Source: Callaeas wilsoni (lineage: Eukaryota > Chordata > Aves > Passeriformes > Callaeidae). From it: a stretch of DNA of 64,000 bases. Location of the stretch: assembly GCA_013398955.1 (NCBI GenBank), contig VWPU01010319.1, positions 1 to 64,000 on the forward strand. The letters are read 5' to 3'. The notes below the pieces were generated by a model. That model was not told where the DNA came from. It was given only the letters and a program-made list of their open reading frames with translations, and ran no database searches. Below, one piece after another: positions 22,697 to 34,200 of this stretch (the first letter of the stretch is position 1; each line of letters starts with the position of its first letter). Position numbers and translations under genes: made by a program.

Positions 22697-25600
22697 CTGG
22701 GCCAAACCGTCTGCACATAAAAAAAAAGCAAGACTGTGAAGGTAATTCCCAAACACACCATGTTGAACCTTACACCATGTCCAATCTTACTCCTTCTGTC
22801 CCCCCATAGTTCAGTATTCTTCAGTTCAGTCAATACATTTTCTGGCAATAGTTTTACACACTTGTGGTAAAAAGAAGTGGTACCACTTTTCTATTTTTCC
22901 TCCACCGCTTCCAGCCACCAGCTCAGTGTTTTCTTTAAGACTCAGCAGTTTCATAGACATTCACAATACTGCAGCCATACTGTGGTCAAACAACATAAAC
23001 CCAGGGCATCTCCATTCTGGCTTTTCAAAAGGGACCCTTTTCTGGCTTTACTAATAGAACTTGTCTTAATTGCATTAATCTCTCAGCTAGATAATTCATC
23101 AAGGAGGTGATTTCTGATATCTGTGTGATTTAATCTGAGTCTTGGAATGAGCCTCAGGGGCTCCTCAGGTTTATGGGTGAGAAAAGAGGTTTCATGGGGA
23201 TTAATGTAGGGTTTTGTGGGGAGTATTGGGGTGGAATGGGATGAGATCTGGGGCAAAGTGGCAGAGCATTGGCTACCGGGTTTTATTAGTTTGGTAAACT
23301 GGAAACATAAAAAAAAAAAAAAAATTGTTTTTACCAATTTTCCCCATATTAGATTTTGTATAAATTACATATATAAGATATGATATACATAAATATAAAA
23401 TACTGTCATCTTGATATATCATTTAAATATAGATACATCCAGTGAATAAAGCCCTGAAACGGACCTCTTATTTTCCTGCTGGGAACTGAGTGTTTCATCC
23501 AATTTAAAGTCTTTTTATAGGTTAGCTGCTCTGGAAGGCAGTCTCCAGGATTGCTCGTCAGCTCAGCAGCACAGCTCACGTGGTGCATCCATCGCTTGTA
23601 CTCGACTTTCTCTGCATTTTGCTGAACACCATGCAGTGTAAAAAAATCTTTGCTTTTGCCCATTGTTACATGATCTCAGTCTCCCACAGCACCACCCTTG
23701 TTTCACTACGGCCCTGGTCAAGTAAGGAATAAAAGATATCTTTTACAGGAATATTTTTGCAAGGAAAATGAAAATTGTATCTTGAAGCCTCATTTAAAGA
23801 GATTAAATAAACTGTGAAATTTGTCACCTGCAGATACAGCCCAGATGCTGCTGCTTCTGTATTCTTACCGTTTGGCAAAATTATCTTTAGAGATAACCCT
23901 TGATTTCAAGAGACCATGGGCTTGAATCAAGGACTCAAATCTGAGGCAAGACTATTAGAAACTCCACAGCCTCAGCCCTGAGATATGAGCAGCAGGGCTG
24001 TCTGGAGTGGGAATAACTGGAATTTATATCAGGGTGATGGTGATGTAATTTGGGACAGCTTGGACATCACATGAAAGACAAAAATAAGAGACAACACATC
24101 CACAAACACAGACACACACAGATTAGCAGGGAGTTTCACCTCAGGAAATCATTGTGGCTCTCTGTTCCTGACAGTAACGTGTCTGCAAATGTCACCCAGC
24201 AGCAATGCATCACCCCACGAGCAGCCACAGAACACAGAGGCAACCAAAACGGTGATGGGGAAGAGATTGCCAAATACTTTTGAAACAAGTCAGGGATTGG
24301 GCCTGTTGGGAGAAAAATTACACAATCAAATTAACAGCTTTTGCCAAGAAAACCAAGACTGAGGGAGGAAGTTGCCTGTGCCAGTCCTGGCCACAGAGGA
24401 GAAGGCTGTTCCTCTGGGAAGGACAGTGAAGTCAGAGTCAACATTTACTTCTCCTCCATGTCATCTTCCTTCTCTACTTTATGTCCCTGACAACGAAGTT
24501 GGTCTCAGACAGCAAATCTGGTTCGCCTGGTCCTCAGACCAAAGCTCCCCTGTGAATGGTGTGTGGCTCACTGAACTGAATTTTAACAGCTATACATGGC
24601 ATGGGAGAATAATTACTCCAGAGAAGCTCCATTTTCTTCTTTGACTTCCCTTTACAGCGAAGCTCTGTGGTTTGCCATTGGAAGAAAGACCTCTTCTATC
24701 TTTATTATAGACAAACAATAAGAGATAAAAAGGAAAAACCACACTCCCAGGAAAGGCTAATTCCATTCTCTGTTCTCTATGAGCACATCTTCTCTGCTCA
24801 CTGAAACAAGAGGAGGGTTGGTAGAGCATGACAAAGGATGCACCCTTAGATGCAGGTAAAAAAGCCACAGAGGTACGTGCCTCTCCCAGGAGAAATGAGA
24901 GCCTCCACAGAGCCAGTGCTGGGAAAAATCTCTGGAGTTTCATGTGCTGGTGCCCCGTGTTGGTGACCTGACCTGGAGCCTGCAGGGCGGAGAGCCACTG
25001 TCACTTCTGGGGACGCTCAGCCGCAGACGCCACACCAACACTGCCACTGGTAATCACCAGTCTGCGAGGAAATGAAGTCACAGCAGGCACTGGAATAACT
25101 TCAGGAAAGCTTTCCATGAGGCAGCAAGGACTGAAAACCATTACTTACAAGGGGTGAATGAGAAACAGTGGAAAACTCTGTACCTCATTACGAGTTGCCA
25201 CAATGTACGGATTAGAAGGATTAATCTGGTCGCTGGTGCCATATGCTGCTCCAGGTGGGCTGAGGGAGGACTTGGCTCCGCTGAGCACTCAGAGTTTTAA
25301 CAGGTTAATACTGGCAAGTTTATTTAATGCACTGAGCTCAGTTCCTGTTGGCTGATGTTAATGTTGGCACAATGAGGCTGATGAAAACACTGTGCAGATG
25401 TCCTCTGGTGATCCAGTCCCTCCCCAACACTTGTAGCTATCAGATAATAAACTCTTTTTCCATGGTGGCTCTGGCTGGTGATTCACGCAGATTCCTTACA
25501 CTGGTTCTCCACTTCCCTTTGGAATGTGTCTGGCCTCCTTACCTAACTCACTTCTTTCTTCTCCGCCACTCTCGTCATTGGCCAGTCACAATTTCTCTGG

Positions 25601-25712
25601 GATTTCTTGCTGCTGAGCTGGGAGAAGGGGGAGGCTCCAGTACTACACTGGTGATCACTTCACATCTCACTGCTTTATTTTAAATTGCTACAAATACTTC
25701 AGCTGACTGGAA
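22697..25712. other. Non-coding interval; nothing recognised
   Basis: A 16-A run at 23,309-23,324 is followed by an AT-rich stretch to about 23,430. The frames present are short, and no repeat family was identified. Confidence 0.5.
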
Positions 25713-25778
25713 TTTTTTCTTCTTTTTTTCTTCTTTTTTCCTTCGTTTTTCCCTTCTGTTTTCTTCTTTTTCTTCTTT
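25713..25778 (+). repeat. Polypyrimidine tract (TTC/TTTC-rich)
   Basis: About 66 bases are almost purely C and T, interrupted by only two G residues. The tract ends 'ttcttctttag', which would be an ideal splice acceptor, but no donor-bounded exon follows. Such mirror-like tracts can form triplex DNA. Confidence 0.9.
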
Positions 25779-25830
25779 AGGACCTTTTTCTCCTAATTAA
25801 ACTTGCCTTCTATACAGCTAATTCCCTGCT

Positions 25831-25953
25831 AATATTTACTATATTGTTATATATTATAATAAAAGCATATTAATTAAATCTATATTTATTATGTTGTTAT
25901 ATGTATTATAATAATTATTAATATAACTGTAATTTATATAATTATTAACACTG
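25831..25953. repeat. AT-rich block with a diverged ~34-bp direct repeat
   Basis: The block is almost wholly A and T. The segments at about 25,831-25,864 and 25,881-25,914 align with each other ('tttactatattgttatat' against 'tttattatgttgttatat', both leading to 'attataataa'). This suggests an old internal duplication with a period near 50 bases. Confidence 0.75.
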
Positions 25954-28516
25954 AAACACAATGGCAAATTTAAGCCCCTGCCTTATTGAAGCCTCCATTT
26001 AGAATATTCAGAGCAAATATCAGTTTTCCTATGGCAGTTTAATTAATTCTTGTCCATCATTTTTGCTTCTTACACATCATCTTTGCTATCTTACTCCTAC
26101 TTTTCATAAAGCTCAAGTTTCCTATGATTATTGCTAATGAATACTAGCAAAATTAGGGGAGGATGTTGAAAAACTGTGGCTCCTTACCGGTACCCGTTGT
26201 TCAATATTCAAGAGGAGGTATGGAAAAGCAATCCATGGGGCAAATACTAGCTGTAAGATCTTGGAAGCATGAGGAAAAAAGTCAAACCTTTATTCTCTGA
26301 AGAGTGGTGGCATCACATGGTGGGACCACTCTTCCAGTTCTCTTGACAGCAACCTCTACCAACATGAAGTCCAGACAGATTTTGGCTGCACTGTTTGACC
26401 CCATACATGCCCTTTTCCAGCTCAGGAATAAATTCTGAGATTCTGAAGCATTTCAGCTTTTTACCATTGTTCTGCAAAGGCCTGTATCAATGGGGTGGAA
26501 AGCAGACTGTAAAAGGACATGTTGGAAGCAGTTTTATGCCTGGAAGGAGGAGTAAGTGTTTCACAGCATTCAGACAGCTCCCCAGCCTGGGTGTGTTGTC
26601 AGCTCAGTGCCCAAATTCCAGGCTTTTCTCTGTATTTTCCTTTCCATGGGAAGGAAATTTGTGTGTCTGGGCCAGATTAAGGTCACTGTGTGGTGTAATC
26701 AGATTCTGGGGCAGAATAATCAAGGTCCAAGACCACGGGATGTCCAGAGGTGTATCCCCACAGCTCAGCTGAATCGTCACCTGGGAGCAGCTCTTCTTGC
26801 CTGTGGGGGACAAAGCCCTTGATGTGATCTGCAGAAGGCAGGCTGCTCCTGTGGCGCTGACTTTTCTCTGATTTTCAGCTGCTAGAGCATATTAAACAAG
26901 CCTTTTCCCAGTGTTACTCTGCTTTAGTTGCCATAGGGATGCCTTGTGCCTGCGACTGGCAGGGATCTCAAGGCCATCTCTCTGGTGATGTGATGTCTGC
27001 TGTCAGGGAGTGAAAGCCCTGACTCATTTGCATTTCACAGCTACGGTGATGTTTATTGCCAGCATTGGAGCAGAAGAAAAGAATGATTTGTTTTACTTAA
27101 TTTATTTTTTTTTCTATCAGGCCAGTTACAATTCTATTTTATATTCCCTTTTAATAGAAGTCAACATGAATCAAGCCTACAAACTCATCATCTGAGGCAA
27201 GAAATGCAGTGGTGACCTTCTCTGCAATCTAAAGATGTCACACAGATTTCCTGGAAACATAAAGCCTAAGGATTGATCTGTGCATGGAGGGAATCAGAAC
27301 TGATCTGTGCGTGGTGGGTGGCAGTGGTCAACTGTGTGCTTCAAAAGGCATCCTCAGCATTAGCCATTTATGTGCAAGGGAAAGGCAGCCTTCCTTCCCC
27401 TGCATTGTGTCAGTCTGCAAAAGGACATGGTGACAGCATTGTTCCTTAATTAAAAATATTTTGGGAGTGAGATGTGATAAATATGAACCTCTAAGGAGAG
27501 AAAGTGAATATTTTAATCATCATCCAAGCTAAGCGTGATTTGTGATTCAGCAAACAGTTCTGGGGAATTTGTCCTTATTTTTTTAAAAATTACTATCTAG
27601 ATAGAAATAGAAATGCAATCTGTAACACTTTTCTTTGGCACAACTGACCATGCTGCACCTGGCACTACCAGAGCCATGGACTTACACTGTCTTCATCTGC
27701 AGCAGGGGGAGAAAAGGGGATTGTTTTAGCAGTGTTGAGGTAGGGAATTAATTTCCCCTTGATGCCTCCTCCCCAAAAGTTAACAGTTAATGGGAATATT
27801 CTTCTGCAGGACCACTGCATACAGGAAGGGCAGGGACCAGGGACCAAATTGTAAGGCTGAAAAAGAAAAATCAGGGAAAAAATCCAAGGACAATGGACAC
27901 ATGCCTATATGCCCTGTGGCATCCCTCTGACACTGATTTTGTAGTGATTGTGACTCTGAATGTAGAAAGTAATAAATCTTAATAATGCCTTGACCATGGG
28001 AGGCTGAATGAGTTTTGTAGTTGAGTGGTTTTAGCTGAGCTTTTCCTGGAGGAACAGAAGTGCAAATTGACCTATGCTTTCATTAGGGGTTTGTCTTCCA
28101 CATGAGCCTCTGAGATGATGGAGAGGAGAAAGTGTAACTGGAAAAATGGATATTATTAGTGACCTCTGAAAGCATCTTTCAAACAGCTTTCAGATTAATT
28201 CTCCAAATTAGCTTGGCAGAAGACAGGGCTGCCTTCCATTCCTCGTCCATGTGAGGGGATTTAAGATAGACTATGCCTAAACTACAGGGCCAGTAGTGCT
28301 TTCCAACTGTGGGTTACATCCAAGCATGCAGCTTTCTACTCTCTTCCCCTGTGTTCAGATCTCCATGGAAAGGAAAGGCAGGAAAGTACTCTCCATGCAG
28401 GTTTCCAACTGAACAAGACCCCACGAGAAATCTGTAAAAGAGTATTTCACATGCAGTCTACACATTACCAGAATCAGCACCACCCCATCCCTCTCGTGAA
28501 AACAGATGTCATCATC
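25954..28516. other. Non-coding interval; nothing recognised
   Basis: Chance frames only. A short partial duplication around 'tgatctgtgc' appears at 27,275-27,315. Confidence 0.5.
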
Positions 28517-28695
28517 TCTCTGTCACTCCCTGCTGCTCCTAATCATTGCCTTCTCTCCTTGGATCTTTCCTCTGCTTTCCTACTCCATTGTTATCTCTGC
28601 TTTTTCCTCTTCCTCATCTCATTTCACCTCCTGCCCCACCCTGCTCCTTCCCTCGCTTCCCTGACTTCCCTCAGTCTTTACTCTACTCCTCGCAT
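28517..28695 (+). repeat. Pyrimidine-rich (C+T) stretch
   Basis: About 180 bases are dominated by C and T with only isolated purines. This removes most plus-strand stop codons and explains the 86-codon plus-strand frame here. No repeat family is recognised. Confidence 0.75.
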
Positions 28696-28799
28696 GGGTG
28701 GAAAATCCTAATGGAATAGGCAGGGTGCTGCCAAACAGGCAGGAGGAACTGGCAGAGGATGACTGCATGTACAGACAACTTCAGACTGTCACAGTGCTG

Positions 28800-30560
28800 C
28801 CTGTCAGCAAGCGGCAGCGAAACAGGGGCTGCATCGCATGGCAGAGTAGGAAAATGATGCTGTGCCCATGAACCCCACCCAGGGCTGCCAAGGCTGAACT
28901 GAAGAGCTTCGAAACGCCCACCCTATCAAAAGGGGTCCCACTGAATGATTCAGAACGGCAAAAAAGCTTTCAGGCTTGACAAATAAAATCGCAAAGCGAC
29001 ATCCGTGAGAAGTAACAAGGGTGAGCGCAGTGTCTGGAACTTCCCGAGGCTTTGCTTGCCCTGCTCCTGGTGCTCTGTGTGTGTGGAACCTCCCTGAAAA
29101 CAGTGAGGCCCGTGTGAAGCAGGAGACACAGGGCAGAATAAACATTTGTATAGTGAGTGACTCACTTAGAAACAAAGCCGTTCTTGCAATTAAAGCCCAG
29201 GAAAGCATCCTAAATCCCTCTGACCTAAGTATCTCAGGATACCCGGTGTACGCTCAATAACTGATCCATGGCTGCTGACCGCAGGCACTGGGCTGTTCTC
29301 TGCATCCAGCCTGCTCAGTACTCGAACAGAAAACTTGGGAAAAGCATCACAGCTTCCCATTGAGAGACTTCACATCTCGCTGAGAGGCCCATTTACATTT
29401 TTAACCCCACTGACTGTTGATGTATTTGCTCTAATAGCGTTCGCAGACAAACCTGGGAAGCTCAGGGGCACAGAGTGCTCCTGATTTCGTGTGGACTGCT
29501 GGCGCTTTGAGTAGACATTTACCAGCAGCTGGGAGCTCGGAGATACAGCATCTATTCTTTCCTTTCACATTTGCCTACAGAGCTGTAAATGTCAAAGCCT
29601 TTCAAGTGCCCCTCAAACAAAACGAGTTAGTAAATCAGCAAATGTGGCACCGCACACACTCATGTGGTGCATGTTAAGCTACTGTACTTCATTCACTTCT
29701 TTATCCGATGGCTCCGTGAGAAACAGAGCTCGCTGAGGCACCAAGATGCCTTAGTCATTTTGTTTGTTTTTTCACATGGCTACTGTTCTTGTTTTGTTTT
29801 TTCCCAAAAGCTGCGTCAGATGTGCTTAGCATTCAACTCAACTCGATACATTGAATGAAAAGGCCATTTTCTCTTCACTGATGAAATATAATTGAGCCCA
29901 CTTATAATGAACTCACATAGCAAATAATGAAACTCCATTTGTGTGACCGGGGCTCTTTTCCGAACCCCACAATTCCCAGTCCCCTAAGGGAATGTTTTAT
30001 GTGCTTTTCCACCAGTTTCACTGAGATCACAATTTGGCACATCGGCTTTTTGCTTTGTTCTTTATTGTCTCTATACCAGAGAGAAGCAAGTTTGTAAAAA
30101 GAAAAGACAAAGAGTAGGAGCAGTTTAATTAGCAATCAGTGTTATTTGAAAACCATCTCTTTAGCACACACTTTTTCCCAGTCCTGGGTTTTAGCATTCC
30201 ACTTCACTGCGACTCGTGGTTTCCTGGGTGTCTTCTTCACCTTCAACCTGTTTTAAGCTATCTCCTGCAAATTCTGCAGGAAGCTGCCAGTTTTGGCACA
30301 GCCCTGCAATCTATTCCCTTGAAAGCCGTAAGGGCCTTGTTAAGGAGCGGAGCAGCACAAGGCAAACACTTGTATTGTGTCTTTGGGGCTCCCGCAGAGA
30401 CAAAACTCTCCCTTTGTTCAAATATGGGAAGATGTCCCCAACCTCCTTTACGTGCAAACATCGTCGATAAGGAGGGTACTTAGGCAAAAAGTCTCCCTCT
30501 GACCTCATGAGCGTATCTGGAGAATGTCAGAGCTGCTGGCTGAAGATAAGGAAGAAGACT
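28800..30560. promoter_or_regulatory. CpG-retaining interval, candidate cluster of conserved non-coding elements
   Basis: CpGs recur here ('gcaagcggcagcgaaac', 'aaaatcgcaaagcgacatc', 'tgctggcgctttg', 'ctcgctgag', 'catcgtcgataagg') although GC content is ordinary. AT-rich parts carry homeodomain-type sites ('tataatgaact', 'caaataatgaaa'). No transposon is recognisable over 1.7 kb. Together this resembles constrained vertebrate non-coding DNA, but constraint cannot be shown from one genome. Confidence 0.25.
29152..29166. promoter_or_regulatory. Palindromic AP-1-type site
   Basis: AGTGAGT-G-ACTCACT is a perfect 15-bp palindrome containing the AP-1 consensus TGACTCA at 29,158-29,164. It lies inside the CpG-retaining interval. 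Binding is inferred from the motif only. Confidence 0.4.
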
Positions 30561-31134
30561 CAGCCCCAGACGGGGAAGATGTGGAAGGAAGAGTGGGCTA
30601 CAGTGTCTCTACATGCTGGATTTTAGGAGAAATAAATTTATCATGCACTTATTAAAATCTGACTGCTTAAAACCAGGCATTTCTTTTCCTCTGAGCTCTG
30701 CCCCATGGGAACTGGTATGTGAGGAAATCAAACCAACTGAAGCAGGCTTGGGTTTTAAATGGAGTGATATGTTTTTTCTAAGGTGACATTAACCTCGAAG
30801 ATTTGGGAACTTACTAAAAAAATCACTAAGTTTGGCCAGACTGCTACTGCCTGCTGCCAGCTGAGCATTTCCATCCACAGTGGCTGATAATCTCAGGTAA
30901 TCTGAGAGGGAGCTGCCACCAGAGCCCAGTGGTACAGCAGAGCCATGGCACTTTATGATGGGTTCACTTTGGGAGAGGTCCTGATACGTGACTGTTGTCT
31001 GCCTTTGGTCTCACACAAGAATAAATCGGTTTGGCTTCATGTGTGGTGTTTAACGTCATCATCAGGTTTGTTTGTCAGGGCCTCAAGGGAACGTGATGCC
31101 CTGAGCAGCCTCACCTGGGGCCTCAGCCCCACCT

Positions 31135-31168
31135 GGCCCTGGGCTCTATTTAAGCTCAGCCCAGGGCC
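31135..31168 (+). promoter_or_regulatory. TATA-like box in the loop of an 11-bp perfect hairpin
   Basis: GGCCCTGGGCT (31,135-31,145) is exactly complementary to AGCCCAGGGCC (31,158-31,168). The 12-base loop contains TATTTAAG (31,148-31,155), an acceptable TATA box. A start site would be expected near 31,178. A fair splice donor (GTG then GTAAGTA, GT at 31,230) follows about 50 bases later. The promoter could be a solo fragment of an LTR, whose U3 regions often look like this, or an independent non-coding promoter. Confidence 0.3.
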
Positions 31169-31231
31169 CTTTCCCATGTCTGAGCTGTGCTGCAATTTGG
31201 TTGCTGTCTGTGGTTCTTGGGCTGCTGTGGT

Positions 31232-34200
31232 AAGTAGTGCTGAGAAAGGGCATCATTTTTTTGCGCTATTCTTGAGCCAAAAATAATAGACAATGATTTC
31301 TGGATTATATGGCACTTCATTCCTGCTCTGAGGGTCATTCTGGCACAGGCAGGGTCTCTGAACACATTTCTGTGACTGTCACCTTGCTTTCACTGAAAAG
31401 TTACATTTCTAACCATCTAGCTGGGGATTTTTCTCTGTTATAAAAATTGCTGTTAGCAAATAACACTCTTGTAGACCTGGACTTTAAATTCTGGAGTGAA
31501 CAAATAATTCTAGTTCCTGGGAAACTCATCATCTTCCCAACTGAAGCACACATCTCTACAAGTGACTCTTAGCTGTGGGTCTGGCTGGTGACAAACCACC
31601 TCTGTCAGGCTCAAGAAGTGCCCGTACCTCTGCTAAAGCACTGTGCAGGCTGAGGAGAGCTATTGTGAGTGTGTGTGTGCCAACCTGAGAGTGGAATTGG
31701 AGACAGAGGGAGGCTGGGAAGGTGTCTGGGAACTCCTCCCTCTTCCTGGCTACAGTCTGGGAAAGTGGATGTGTTGCTGGATGCTGTTTTTCCAACACCT
31801 GGCACTACAGGGGTAGCAGCACTAGACAAGACTCATCTGATTTGTTTTTCTTGGGCTCCCTGGATTTTCTGAAGTCTCAATTTATTGGTTCTGTGTCTAG
31901 CTGACCCCTCATCATGCTGAGTTTCGGATCATGTTGAGGCAGGTCATGTCCCTTATTTAGCTCTCTTACCTTCCTTTGGAAGCTGCTGAGAGGCTGGGCT
32001 AGGTGAGCTAATACCCAGTTGAATTTGCACTGCTAAGTGAATTATTATTAATATCCATGGAAGGAACTTCCTGGAGGTGTTGCTTAGATGATATAAATGC
32101 AAATGGTGTACAAAATAGAGATGTAGTTAGAGGCAATGCTTAGCAGAGAGCTGTTACCTGGGAGCAACAATCTAGCAAGGTCTGTGCCTGGGAGCTTCCT
32201 GTTTTCAGTTTTTTACTACAGTTAAATAGAGTTTTAGTGTAAACCCTGATGGTAGCTGGTCTGCCTTTGGTCAAGGCTTGCCTTTTGAAATCCATACAGA
32301 GAAGGATATCAGCTGCTGCTGCAGCCAGCAAAGAATTAAAGTGTGAGAGTGAATAAATATTGCTCATCTCTTAAAATGAATTAGCTGATGTCCTGCAGCC
32401 TGAAGGCACTGGAGCTGCAGACAGGCTCCCCTGCTGATATGCAACCCCCTCACTCTTCAACGGGAGCTGGAGTGGCAACTCTCACTTGAGTTTCAAAGAA
32501 AATTGCATGACACTTCAAACTGGGAGCTGTGAGTGGGGATGGAGGCTGTTGGTTATTGCCGTGATGAAACTAATCCAGTCCTAAGGAGGATAAAGGGTTG
32601 CTTAGCAATACTTCAGCAGTGACTAACAATGCTTTACCAGGCTTTTACTGTTGACTAAGTCTTTAATAGTGGCTCAGTGGGTTTTTTAGTGGAATGTCTT
32701 TACTATTTTTGTAATGTCTCTCCTCTTGAGAAACTGTCAAACTCATCATGTATAATGAACAGACAGCAGTCAGTAAGCATTTGATTGCTGCTCATGTGTT
32801 GATTTTTGGCCTAGCCTCATTAAGATTCCTTATCTCTACCTTCTCTTTCCCTAGGAGTTCTTAAATTAGCTACAGAGATTAGATTGTTTAAGTGCTTTTC
32901 ATATAACTGCCTCCTAGTCTGTTTGTTTTTCCTATGACACCCCTGTGTCCATGTGGAAGCTCATTTTGGGTCCTAAAGGAGAGATGCAAGATTGTCTGAA
33001 CTAGTCCAGAGTCATATCTTGTAGAAAACTTTATCATGGTGTTCTGTAAAGCTCTTCAGCAGGGCAAGATGTATATTGTTCCACTTAATATTCCCTAGTA
33101 GCATGACTATTAAGAAAAGTTGCCTTCTCAATGGCAAGAGGCTGCTGTGTATCATGCTGTATATTAAAATAATTCCTGTTAAAAGGTGCGCTGAGGGCCA
33201 AGTGTTCTACTTATGGTTTTGGGGTTCAGTTGCACAATGCAAGCACACACCAAATAAATGCATCTTCCTCCTTCCTGCTGAGGTATCTGAGTCATGGCTG
33301 TCACTGTAGGAAGAGCGTAGTAGTAGTTTGAGGAAAGGAAAACACATTAAGGCTGAGGACTGCATCTGGATTCCTTAAGCATTCCCCGTGGCCGTATCCA
33401 GGCTTTGGAGCTGATGCTATCAGGGGAAGCAGTAACAACACAGTAATCCCCAGCAAAACTCAGCTCACGCTTTAGCTGTGCTCAGAGACTACTGTGCAAG
33501 TGCTGCTGTGGGACTACGCTGTGGCACATGATGAGCCCACCAGCCAGACCCCTCAGCATGAGAGGCAGAGCTCTTGTGCTCCAGCTGGGAGCAGAGATCC
33601 CCCTCAACCAGTGCTGTGAGCAGTGTAGGGCTTGGGGCAGCATGATGGGTTTACAAATACTGGTAGCCAGTGTTGATGTAACAGCCAAATAGGAGTTTTC
33701 ACCTCAGGAGCTCTGCGGAGAGCAGCATGTGGCAGAGCTTTGGCAAACCCACCAGGTGGGATACAACAGCCCTACAGAGGATGTGAAATTCTTAATAACA
33801 GTGTCTCTGCAGTCTTGTGAACATTCCACTGTTATAATATTGATTACTATGAGATGGGATGAGTCTTTGATCTTGTGAACACCAGTACAATTTCCAGGAC
33901 TCTGGAGGATGCTGTCCCTCAGTCCTTCAGCTCCAATCTGTGCCAACTGGGAATGAAGAAGAAAGAAGTTCAGCACATTAATGGAAGCACCTGGTGCTTG
34001 CTGTGTTCTGAGATTCACGTTTTTTAATTGCCACAGGAATTTATGTATCTGTCATTATTCAGCTGGGAAGCTGAATTTCTTTCAACACTGCTGGTTCCAG
34101 TAACTTCTTAAATGTCAGCATACTTAGAAAAAGTATGGAACTGAATAACTGGGAGCCTGCAGCACAGTCACCTTAGTTTGAGGTATGAGACACACCCTGG

